In this document: in pieces, positions 1-6,806 of the stretch
How the letters are laid out: the number at the start of each line of letters is the position of its first letter
How positions within the stretch are numbered: the stretch's first letter is position 1
Origin: Oceanobacillus neutriphilus
GTDB taxonomy: Bacteria; Bacillota; Bacilli; Bacillales; Amphibacillaceae
Length of the DNA: 64,000 nucleotides
Assembly: GCF_014645515.1 (NCBI RefSeq)
Contig: NZ_BMLW01000003.1
Coordinates: 310,001 to 374,000 of the forward strand
Direction of reading: 5' to 3'
Notes under the pieces: model-generated
Database searches by the model: none
Seen by the model: the letters and a program-made list of their open reading frames with translations, nothing else
Told to the model about the DNA's origin: nothing
Translations under genes and position numbers: made by a program

Positions 1-1
1 T

Positions 2-64
2 GCTGCAGATATAGTAGAGCGGATTATTAAAGAAGCAAGTGTCCGGAATTTAATAGAAAACTAA
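2..64 (+). CDS. C-terminal end of a protein cut by the window edge
   Basis: An open frame runs from the left edge for 20 codons to a TAA stop at 62-64 and ends in RNLIEN. It sits directly before a strong hairpin terminator, as expected for the real 3' end of a gene. The fragment is too short to assign to a family, and nothing else of the gene lies in the window. Confidence 0.5.
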   Translation, partial: AADIVERIIKEASVRNLIEN

Positions 65-65
65 A

Positions 66-121
66 AGCAGGAATGTAAAAAAACATCATGTTACGTTGAT
101 GGTTTTTTTACATTCCTGCTT
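66..121. terminator. Bidirectional rho-independent terminator
   Basis: A nearly perfect inverted repeat begins AGCAGGAATGTAAAAAAAC and is mirrored up to position 121, with A and T runs inside both arms. It lies between the convergent gene ending at 64 and the HPr-like gene ending at 142, so it can serve both strands. Confidence 0.85.
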
Positions 122-141
122 CGTTATTGCTGGATGGTTTA

Positions 142-423
142 TTATTCGCCACCAAAGAAACGGATAACCTCCAAAACAGCTTCCTCAGCATCTTTTCCTT
201 CTGCGCGTACAGTAGCTTCCACACCATTTCTCAGCTGCAGTGTTGCAAGACCTAAAACACTTTTAGGATTTACTTCATGAATTTGGTTGCCTGATTCATT
301 ACGAATAAACACTTCACAATCATATTTTTGAAGTAAATAACTTAATTCAATAATAGTCTGATCCTCGGTTATATGGATTACGGTGTTCTTTTTAAACGAT
401 GATATGGTAATCTCCCCCTTCAT
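142..423 (-). CDS. HPr-like protein lacking the phosphorylatable histidine
   Basis: This 93-residue protein has the size and C-terminal half of HPr/Crh phosphocarriers: NPKSVLGLATLQL around residues 53-65 corresponds to the NxKSIMG segment with regulatory Ser46 of HPr. The segment that should carry His15 (IHARPA in HPr) reads IHITEDQTI, so the PTS phosphotransfer histidine is absent. Crh, a known co-regulator of CcpA, also lacks that histidine. It lies 59 bp downstream of a LacI-type regulator on the same strand and shares its terminator. I infer a regulatory rather than transport role. There is no clear ribosome site before the ATG; a GGGGGAG run lies inside codons 3-4, so the start is less certain than the frame. 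Confidence 0.75.
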   Translation of the reverse strand: MKGEITISSFKKNTVIHITEDQTIIELSYLLQKYDCEVFIRNESGNQIHEVNPKSVLGLATLQLRNGVEATVRAEGKDAEEAVLEVIRFFGGE

Positions 424-482
424 ATATGTAGCTATTTAAAGTATATAGGAAAAAGGAGAAAAACAAAAGAAAAACGTTTAAC

Positions 483-1490
483 CTAACAACCGCAGGATTT
501 TCTTTTTATCAAATAAGTTGGAACGATAACCTTATTATTATAGTCTGGATTATTTATTTTATTTAAAAGCATATCAAAAGCAGTTCTTCCCATTGTTTCC
601 GCAGAAGCGCTGATTGTTGTAATCGGCCGGCTGATAATAGACGCGGAAGGGAAATCACCAAAACCGATAATTGCCATGTCATTTGGAATGGAAACATTCA
701 TATCCTTTAAAGCGGAGATCGCCCCAATGGTCATAGAATCATTCAGCAGGAACATTGCTGTAATATCAGGCTGATTGTTAATTAATTTCTTAACTGCCTT
801 TTCAGCTCCCTGAACCGTTGCTTCTCCGTCAATAATTTGTTCAGGTTCTAATGTCAATCCTTCTTGTTCTAATGCTGTTTTAAATCCTTTAATACGGTTA
901 AAAGTCGGGCCGATATCGTCCATGGCATACACAACAACCATTTTTTTATGTCCATGGGACAGAAGGTGCTTTGCTGCATCAAAACCGGCCTGATAATCAT
1001 CCTGACAAACCATAGGTGTATCTGCCAGTGCATCATGATACCTGCTGATTAAAACAACGGGCAGGTTTTTCATGATTCTATGTATATCATATGGAAAAGG
1101 CTTGGAATAGCTGGCAGCAGGGGCGAGAATAATGCCGTCCACCATCTGGGAGCTAAACAATTTTAAAGTAGATTCTTCATAATCCACATCTTCATTTGTG
1201 TTTACAAAAAGTAAATTATAATTCATTTCCTTTGCTCTAAGGGATATAGCATTTATATACTGTGTAACAAAAGAATCCGGGAAGCTTGGAACAATGAGCC
1301 CGGCTGTTTTCGTTGTGTTATTTCTTAAATTTTTTGCAGAGTAGTTAGGGACGTAATTATATTTATTTACGATGTCCATTACTCTGTTATATGTTTCTTC
1401 GGTTATTTTTTTACTGCCATTAATTACATGCGAAACCGTCGTTACGGATACACCGGCTTCTTTAGCTATTTCTTTCATGGTAATACGCAT
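483..1490 (-). CDS. LacI/GalR family transcriptional regulator
   Basis: The N-terminus has the LacI helix-turn-helix (MKEIAKEAGVSVTTVSHVIN) and hinge, followed by a periplasmic-binding-protein-like sensor domain of about 270 residues (AGLIVP, DGIILAP, AAKHLLSHGHKK, AIIGFGD, TTISAS) and the usual C-terminal KRKSC. The start is taken at 1490 (MRITMKEIA) because GAGGTG lies 7 bases upstream; a longer in-frame extension to 1544 has no ribosome site. The gene probably forms an operon with the HPr-like gene downstream, recalling the CcpA-HPr partnership, but the protein is not clearly CcpA. The effector sugar and target genes cannot be read from the sequence. A hairpin-like operator candidate lies about 100 bp upstream. 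Confidence 0.9.
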   Translation of the reverse strand: MRITMKEIAKEAGVSVTTVSHVINGSKKITEETYNRVMDIVNKYNYVPNYSAKNLRNNTTKTAGLIVPSFPDSFVTQYINAISLRAKEMNYNLLFVNTNEDVDYEESTLKLFSSQMVDGIILAPAASYSKPFPYDIHRIMKNLPVVLISRYHDALADTPMVCQDDYQAGFDAAKHLLSHGHKKMVVVYAMDDIGPTFNRIKGFKTALEQEGLTLEPEQIIDGEATVQGAEKAVKKLINNQPDITAMFLLNDSMTIGAISALKDMNVSIPNDMAIIGFGDFPSASIISRPITTISASAETMGRTAFDMLLNKINNPDYNNKVIVPTYLIKRKSCGC

Positions 1491-1522
1491 TATATTCACC
1501 TCGTAGAGTCGGATACTGTTAT

Positions 1523-1592
1523 AGAGGGCGTTCAAAAAATCCAATAAAAATAATACGGAGATAAAAGGATTTTCTGCTAAGAACGCCTTTGT
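1523..1592. repeat. Short interspersed repeat, GTTCAAAAA family
   Basis: The segment starts GAGGGCGTTCAAAAAATCC and ends GGATTTTCTGCTAAGAACGCC, so its ends are imperfect inverted repeats. Related ends occur near 3771, 16632, 37811 and 38533. It lies in the leader of the LacI-type gene. Confidence 0.5.
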
Positions 1593-1615
1593 GTAACAAT
1601 AATTCTCATTGTTAC
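1593..1615. promoter_or_regulatory. Inverted repeat, candidate operator upstream of the LacI-type gene
   Basis: GTAACAAT, seven bases, then ATTGTTAC gives a perfect 8-base inverted repeat about 100 bp upstream of the regulator start. Its symmetry suits a dimeric DNA-binding protein, possibly for autoregulation. No clear -35/-10 pair was fixed here, so the role is inference. Confidence 0.3.
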
Positions 1616-1774
1616 TTAGTATATAGAATTATTTTACAATATGTTTTTCTATATTATAACAATGTTAACTTCATATTGCGATAAAATGTTTTTCTACAGT
1701 TTTACCAGAAGCAGAAGCAGGTTAATTAACAGAGAAAATAGAGCAGGAGGGGGGTATACATTGGTTCTATACTG

Positions 1775-1821
1775 ACACAAAAAAACAATCGCCGCTAAAA
1801 GCAGCGATTGTTTTTTTGTGT
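1775..1821 (-). terminator. prsA terminator
   Basis: A hairpin with arms ACAAAAAAACAATCGC and GCGATTGTTTTTTTGTGT, ending in a T run on the minus strand, lies 32 bp past the prsA stop. Confidence 0.9.
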
Positions 1822-1852
1822 TATAAAAGTACTGTTTAAGAGAGACTTTTAT

Positions 1853-2758
1853 TTATTCTTCTTCAGCTTTTGAAGAATCAGCATCTGTATCAGCATCTTC
1901 TTTTTTAAATAAATCTTCAAGTCCTTCTGCCTTAACATCTACATTAGATTCTTCGATAATTTTTTGCAGTTTTGCCTGGATTTTTTCCTGGTCTGCCTGC
2001 TGAAGCACTAATTCACTTCTTAGTTCATCTTTTAATTCGTCGAAGTCACCAATTGTTTCTTCTTTTTCACGTACATCGTTTACTTTAATGATGTGGTAAC
2101 CAAATTGAGATTGTACAGGATCACTGATTTCACCCGGTTCCATAGAGAACGCAACTTCTTCAAATTCAGGAATCATATCACCGGCAGAGAAGTAACCAAG
2201 GCTGCCATCATTTTCAGCGCTGCCGCTGTCTGTAGAGTACTCGGCAACGAGATCTTCAAAATCTTCTCCATCGTCTAATTTCTGTTTTACTTCATTAGCT
2301 GTTTCTTCATCTTCCACAAGAATATGCTGTGCATCTACCTCTGTATTCTTTTTATCATAGTACTCTTTTAAATCTTCATCAGTGATATCCATATCTTCAG
2401 AAATAGCAGCTTCTTGAAGCATTCCTACATAGACAAGATCTTTAAGGGCTTCCTCACCGCCAAATTGCTGTTCTACCATGGAATCAAATTCTTCAGGACT
2501 GCCAAACTCGTCCTTCATTTTTTCAATTTCGTCATTTACCTGATCGTCAGTAACGTCGTATTTATCCTCAAGAACTTTGATAGTAACAAGCTCTTCAAGA
2601 ACAGCTTCTCCATTACGGTCTTTCAATTCATCGTAAAATTCTTCTTTTGTGATATCGCCGGCGTCCGTAGTTGCAACTACATCGCCGTCAGAAGAATTAC
2701 ATGCAGCCAATGCAAGCAAGCTGGCAGATATTGTTGCTGCTAATGTCCATTTTTTCAT
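1853..2758 (-). CDS. prsA: PrsA, lipoprotein peptidyl-prolyl isomerase and secretion foldase
   Basis: The 301-residue protein starts with a lipoprotein signal peptide ending LALAAC, with the lipidated Cys at position 20. A parvulin (PpiC) domain spans about residues 141-230 (AQHILVEDEE, YSTDSGSAENDGSLGYF, GEISDPVQSQFGYHIIKV), flanked by acidic helical segments. PrsA sits on the outer face of the membrane and helps exported proteins and penicillin-binding proteins fold. Length and architecture fit the B. subtilis protein. AGGAGTG precedes the ATG, and a strong terminator follows the stop. The highly acidic C-tail (DADTDADSSKAEEE) suits a salt-tolerant species. Confidence 0.97.
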   Translation of the reverse strand: MKKWTLAATISASLLALAACNSSDGDVVATTDAGDITKEEFYDELKDRNGEAVLEELVTIKVLEDKYDVTDDQVNDEIEKMKDEFGSPEEFDSMVEQQFGGEEALKDLVYVGMLQEAAISEDMDITDEDLKEYYDKKNTEVDAQHILVEDEETANEVKQKLDDGEDFEDLVAEYSTDSGSAENDGSLGYFSAGDMIPEFEEVAFSMEPGEISDPVQSQFGYHIIKVNDVREKEETIGDFDELKDELRSELVLQQADQEKIQAKLQKIIEESNVDVKAEGLEDLFKKEDADTDADSSKAEEE

Positions 2759-2872
2759 GTTTGATATACACTCCTACTCTTTCCTAATATTACTTTTATT
2801 GTTTACCATGATTAATATATCATACTTTTCCATTTTAAATAAATATTTTCAACAATTTACTTAAAAATCACA

Positions 2873-3058
2873 TTAAACTGTCACATTTAAAATGCGGATA
2901 TATGAGCAAACAAGCATAGCTACCAGTATCATGTTCGTGACCCGGTCCATTCTATCTGACTTTTGCCTGGACATCTCCATCTTTGTACAAATAGCACTGA
3001 TCATGACATTAAAAATAAGTAATATAAAAAAACCAAAAATAATATAGAAGATAGCCAT
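2873..3058 (-). CDS. Small membrane protein of unknown function
   Basis: A 61-residue frame encodes two hydrophobic segments (about residues 3-24 and 42-58) separated by a short basic stretch (RQKSDRMDRVTN). It lies between prsA and the YtxH gene on the same strand. The ribosome site is weak (GGGGCG some 14 bases before the ATG). I do not recognise the family. The membrane-like composition and location favour a real gene. Confidence 0.5.
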   Translation of the reverse strand: MAIFYIIFGFFILLIFNVMISAICTKMEMSRQKSDRMDRVTNMILVAMLVCSYIRILNVTV

Positions 3059-3282
3059 GTTCTATGTAACGCCCCTTTACAATAATGATACTCCTATAAC
3101 TCTATCAAAAACAAATAGTGTTGAACAGTAATAAAGTTATACGGATTTCTAATTTCTTTAGCGGAGATAGTGAAAAGATGCCCGGTTTTCTGAGTACAGT
3201 TTTTCGAATTCTTTTGAGAAACATCCATATATTGCTAAATTTTATTTGGAAACAGAGGGAGCAGTCCTGTTTAATTGCAGAA

Positions 3283-3329
3283 AAAAGAAAGCTTTTGCCA
3301 GTGGTTTTCAGGCAAAAGCTTTCTTTTTA
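3283..3329 (-). terminator. Terminator overlapping the end of the YtxH gene
   Basis: GAAAGCTTTTGCC and GGCAAAAGCTTTC form a long stem with T runs on both strands. Its far arm reaches the YtxH stop codon, so the last codons are within the hairpin. Confidence 0.85.
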
Positions 3330-3698
3330 TGAATTGGCATTTGTGTTTTTAAGTTTTTCTTCTAATTCACGAATACTTGATTCAATTTGTTCCAGGGATT
3401 GATGAATATTTTCCTGCTGAGGCTCTACCGCGTTTTTCCAGTCTTCCACAGATTTTCGCATTTCTTCTGTCAACTCTTTGACCAGAACGGCACCTTCTTT
3501 AGAAGTTCGAAGCAGCTGTTCTTTAATTCGGATACTATCCTCTTTTAAGTTCATCAATAATTCTTTTAATTCTAAGGATTGGTTTTTAACTCTTACACGG
3601 ATGTCTTTTCCGGATTCAGGTGTGCTTAGTAAGGCAATACCAGCGCTGACAGATGCTCCGACCAGGAATCCAATAGTTAATGATTTTTTCTTAGACAT
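3327..3698 (-). CDS. yhaH: YtxH domain protein (YhaH-like)
   Basis: From the ATG at 3698 the product begins MSKKKSLTIGFLVGASVSAGIALLS, the single N-terminal membrane or gas-vesicle-like segment of YtxH proteins, then STPESGKDIR, the family hallmark, and about 80 residues of charged coiled coil. AAGGAG lies about 10 bases upstream; the frame continues upstream to 3746 but without a ribosome site. Members are small, membrane-associated and often stress-induced; no activity is established. Position between prsA and trpP matches yhaH of B. subtilis. Confidence 0.85.
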   Translation of the reverse strand: MSKKKSLTIGFLVGASVSAGIALLSTPESGKDIRVRVKNQSLELKELLMNLKEDSIRIKEQLLRTSKEGAVLVKELTEEMRKSVEDWKNAVEPQQENIHQSLEQIESSIRELEEKLKNTNANS

Positions 3699-3770
3699 AG
3701 GAAACGCACTCCTTTCTTCTTTCCATATACCTTTTCCTTTTACCACATGTAATTAAACATTTTACAATAA

Positions 3771-3855
3771 AGAGGGTGTTCAAAAAGTAAATCCTACATA
3801 CTTATTATAGGAAATGGAATCATTTTCTGCTAGTGTTAATGTTTTTAACTTACCA
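3771..3855. repeat. Partial interspersed repeat, GTTCAAAAAGT family
   Basis: GAGGGTGTTCAAAAAGTAAA is followed about 55 bp later by ATTTTCTGCTAGTGTT, matching the ends of the repeat at 1523-1592 with several substitutions. It lies between the YtxH gene and the trpP terminator. Confidence 0.4.
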
Positions 3856-3902
3856 TTATCTTAACACAAAATAGTTAATATATGATAAAAATGCGTTGCA
3901 AT

Positions 3903-3948
3903 AATAAAAAAGCATTCGTCCTAATAAAAATGGAACGAATGCTTTTGA
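3903..3948 (-). terminator. trpP terminator
   Basis: Stem AAAAGCATTCGT / ACGAATGCTTTT with a T run on the minus strand, 45 bp after the trpP stop. Confidence 0.9.
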
Positions 3949-3992
3949 AGACGAAGAAGAGGAAAACAGATTTCTTTTCCGTTCTTTTTCAT

Positions 3993-4511
3993 TTAAACCG
4001 CAGCCATCTTACTTCGTTTCATAATACCCTCTACAATTGGGTAAACAACTAACATGATTACTGTATTCATTACTGCTGCCGGAAGCACAACAGCTGCAAA
4101 TAAAGCGAGAAAACCACCATCTAAAAATCCGAGAATAAAAAGTGCTACAGATAAAAAGATACTGCCGCTGATCAGTGTTCCTGCAAACGTTAATACAGAT
4201 GCTGTGACCTTTGTATTCCATTGCTTTCCTACTAGTAAAAACAACAGGAAGAAGGCAATTGCAGTTATTGGTTTATCAATCAGGTTAGCAATTTGTCCTC
4301 CCGGAGCAGCTGTAGTTAATGCGGAAATAGCTGCAGTTGCAAATGCAATCAGAAGTACATAATTCCATTTGGGGAATAAAATAATTCCTAAGAACATCAT
4401 TGCCAGCATCATGTCAGGCTTCACTCCAAATAATAGCGGGGGCATTACCAGGTGCAATACGGTTCCGATACTCACCAGAAGGGCAAGCATTGTTAAAATT
4501 TTTGTCTTCAT
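3993..4511 (-). CDS. trpP: Tryptophan transporter TrpP
   Basis: The 172-residue protein has about five hydrophobic segments and the features of TrpP: a VKPDMMLAMMFLGIILFP-type segment near residues 31-48, SALTTAAPGGQIANLIDKP near 62-80 and an ALFAAVVLPAAVMNT segment near the C-terminus. It is predicted to import tryptophan. The same gene lies between the YtxH gene and hit in B. subtilis. GGAGAG precedes the ATG, and the leader carries several NAG triplets that could allow control by the TRAP protein (see the separate entry). Confidence 0.9.
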   Translation of the reverse strand: MKTKILTMLALLVSIGTVLHLVMPPLLFGVKPDMMLAMMFLGIILFPKWNYVLLIAFATAAISALTTAAPGGQIANLIDKPITAIAFFLLFLLVGKQWNTKVTASVLTFAGTLISGSIFLSVALFILGFLDGGFLALFAAVVLPAAVMNTVIMLVVYPIVEGIMKRSKMAAV

Positions 4512-4512
4512 T

Positions 4513-4562
4513 ACTTAACTCTCCTCTGCTTTTCTAAACTCTGCTTTCCAGCTGTGCGCTCA
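4513..4562 (-). promoter_or_regulatory. Possible TRAP-binding NAG triplets over the trpP ribosome site
   Basis: On the minus strand the 50 bases before the trpP ATG hold GAG, CAG, CAG, TAG, CAG, GAG and AAG, the last two flanking the ribosome site. TRAP binds series of NAG triplets and represses trpP translation in B. subtilis. The spacers here are 2-8 bases, looser than the usual 2-3, so the site is only plausible. Confidence 0.35.
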
Positions 4563-4633
4563 TTGCCAGCCGCGAAAGGATACAGCCAGTATATCAAATA
4601 CTGCTTAAAATAAAAAGAACTAAATTTGCTGTT

Positions 4634-5068
4634 TTATTGCTTTATCTGCTCGCTAATTGCTTTAGCAACAGATTGTAAATCCTCTGACGAATAGTCCTCT
4701 GTATGTGTTGTCCAGTTTGGATAATAACCGTCTCCGTCGCCGTAACGCGGGATTAAATGTACATGCAGGTGAAAAACAGACTGTTCTGCTGCTGCTTCAT
4801 TATTGTTGAGCAGATTGATTCCCAGCGGCTGATACACATCACGAATGGCGTTAGCAATAACGGGTATTCTACTAAATAGCTCTCTTGCTGTTTCTGGTGA
4901 GGTTTCATAAATGTTTTTTGTATGTTCCTTGGGAATAACAAGTGTGTGTCCTTTAGTTACCTGACTGATATCGAGAAAAGCATATACCTTTTCATCCTCA
5001 TAAACCTTTGCAGAAGGTATGTCTCCATCGATAATTTTGCAAAAAATACAATCTTCATGAGCCATCAT
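4634..5068 (-). CDS. hit: HIT family nucleotide-binding hydrolase Hit
   Basis: The 144-residue protein has CIFCKIIDGDIPSAKVYED at the N-terminus (two-Cys zinc motif), DISQVTKGHTLVIPK in the middle and the histidine triad HLHVHLIPR near residues 100-108. HIT proteins cleave nucleoside phosphoramidates or related AMP conjugates. AAGGAGG stands 5 bases before the first ATG. It is the divergent neighbour of ecsA, as in B. subtilis, but a 740-bp repeat element now separates the two. Confidence 0.95.
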   Translation of the reverse strand: MMAHEDCIFCKIIDGDIPSAKVYEDEKVYAFLDISQVTKGHTLVIPKEHTKNIYETSPETARELFSRIPVIANAIRDVYQPLGINLLNNNEAAAEQSVFHLHVHLIPRYGDGDGYYPNWTTHTEDYSSEDLQSVAKAISEQIKQ

Positions 5069-5202
5069 TTGTTCCTCCTTATCAATAGAAAAAAATATTC
5101 TTTTTTTCTATTGTAAAGAGTTATGTCGGGTAAAGTAAAGGATTCTATATTATTCTTATAGAAGGAAATGTAAAAGGTTTCTTTAAATATTGGATATAAC
5201 TT

Positions 5203-5942
5203 AACTTTCTCACCTGAGAATAAACATCTATACTTTCCTATTCCAGGATGAACATGTTATTCATTATGCTGCTTGTATGTTGTCACCTTATTATTGAAAT
5301 ACAGATTGTGTATAGCGCCGCTCCGATCAACCACTACGCTTTCCGTGGGGACGGCTTCAGCTAACTTGAAAAGAAAACCGCTTTTCAAGTGGATCTTCAG
5401 CTCGCCCTGTTCCCACAGGAGTCTTCGTGGTTGCTCTGCGCTCAGTTAGGCTTCTGCAGCGAATGAAAGGAATCATAGCCTGATGGAGTTGGATGAAATA
5501 ATTGCTTTTTACTTGATGAAAAGATCCTTTTAGTGTTTCAAATGGTTAATGTGGCAATTGAAACGATGACACACCACACAGCATAAATAGTAAATATCGG
5601 GAATAGCTTTTATGAACAGAAAGTAATCGTGGCAGAATATTTTACCATAAACCAGGAAACATGTTTTATCTGGTCTAACTTCTATTTAGTCAGCTGTTTC
5701 AACCTAGCGGAGGCGGACCGTTTTGACTCCTGAGGGAATAGCATCATCTGAAGATCCACTTTTGCCAAGTGTTCTTCTTGGCAAAAGTTAGCTGAAGAGC
5801 ATGCCCCTAGGAAAGCAAAACGGTCCGCCGCAGCGGTAGCCTTACACGTTACCTGCTTTCGAGATAGAATTTATGCTTTGTCAAAAGGGAACGGTCAAGA
5901 CCCATCACTACGAGCAAATTATTTTTTAGGCGCGAAAGTGGA
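5203..5942 (+). repeat. Nested-hairpin element, copy 1
   Basis: The element fills most of the 946-bp gap between hit and ecsA. Its ends, ACTTTCTCACC at about 5205 and GGCGCGAAAGT at 5930-5940, are imperfect terminal inverted repeats. Module A (5311-5445) has an outer stem CAACCAC (5328-5334) / GTGGTTG (5427-5433) and an inner stem ACTTGAAAAG (5364-5373) / CTTTTCAAGT (5381-5390). Module B (5712-5829) has an outer stem GGCGGACCGTTTTG / CAAAACGGTCCGCC and an inner stem ACTTTTGCCAAG (5758-5769) / CTTGGCAAAAGT (5777-5788). A second, inverted copy lies at 13412-14268. No coding frame is evident. Confidence 0.85.
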
Positions 5943-6062
5943 GGATACAACTTATCAGCTTCTGTCTTTAGCAAAAGCTCCCGCAATTTGTAGAACGGTT
6001 CATTTTGGAATCTTTCTGGAATGATGATAAAATCAAAGTAATGGACAAAGGAGGATGACAGG

Positions 6063-6806
6063 GTGACTACCTTATTACATATAGAAAACTTATATGGGGG
6101 CTATACCCATAAAAATGTTTTACATGATATATCATTTGATTTAAATAAAGGAGAAATCGTCGGACTCATTGGGCTAAATGGGGCTGGAAAAAGTACAACC
6201 ATTAAACATATTATCGGTTTAATGCAGCCCAAAAAGGGGGAAGTGCTGGTTCAGGGAAAAAGCTTTCAAAATGATCCCGAAGCGTATCGTAATCAGATGG
6301 CATATATTCCTGAGATGCCAATCCTCTATGATGAACTGACCTTATACGAACACCTGAGGCTGACCGCAATGGCTTACGGAATTGAAGAAGAGGTGTTTGA
6401 GCAGAGGCTGCCAAAGCTTTTAAAAGAATTTCGGCTCGAAAAGAAATTGAATTGGTTTCCGGTTCATTTTTCAAAAGGAATGCGGCAGAAGGTCATGATT
6501 ATGTGTGCTTTTCTTATTGAACCGCCGCTTTATATTGTCGATGAACCGTTTGTCGGACTGGACCCATTGGGGATTCAATCTTATTTACAAATGATGGATT
6601 CGATGAAGAAGCAGGGGGCAGGAGTGTTAATGTCCACACATATCCTGGCCACAGCTGAAAGATACTGTGACCGTTTTATCATTTTACATGATGGAAAATT
6701 ACGGGCTGAAGGGACCTTGGAGGAGCTTCGCGGAGAGTTCCAAATGCCGGATGCAACACTGGATGATTTATATGTTCAGCTGACAAAGGAAGATGACCAT
6801 GTTTGA
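6063..6806 (+). CDS. ecsA: ABC transporter ATP-binding protein EcsA
   Basis: This 247-residue ABC ATPase carries Walker A GLNGAGKST (about residues 37-45), signature FSKGMRQKV, Walker B LYIVDEP and the switch histidine in MSTHIL. EcsA pairs with EcsB; loss of Ecs in Bacillus affects secretion, regulated intramembrane proteolysis and competence. The start is GTG at 6063, 7 bases after AAAGGAGGATG. It overlaps the next gene by 8 bp, so the two are translationally coupled. The signature differs from canonical LSGGQ, as is usual in this subfamily. Confidence 0.95.
   Translation: MTTLLHIENLYGGYTHKNVLHDISFDLNKGEIVGLIGLNGAGKSTTIKHIIGLMQPKKGEVLVQGKSFQNDPEAYRNQMAYIPEMPILYDELTLYEHLRLTAMAYGIEEEVFEQRLPKLLKEFRLEKKLNWFPVHFSKGMRQKVMIMCAFLIEPPLYIVDEPFVGLDPLGIQSYLQMMDSMKKQGAGVLMSTHILATAERYCDRFIILHDGKLRAEGTLEELRGEFQMPDATLDDLYVQLTKEDDHV

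Noticed and set aside
3118-3402. 94-codon plus-strand frame across the YtxH gene end
   Set aside because: It runs over a terminator hairpin and antisense to the YtxH gene, with no ribosome site and no family resemblance.
4555-4620. Hairpin CAGTAT-TTG-ATACTG after hit
   Set aside because: Short stem without a T run, so not supported as a terminator for hit.
5203-5942. Idea that the repeats form a CRISPR array or integron-type attachment site
   Set aside because: No regularly spaced short repeats with unique spacers and no cas or integrase gene nearby.
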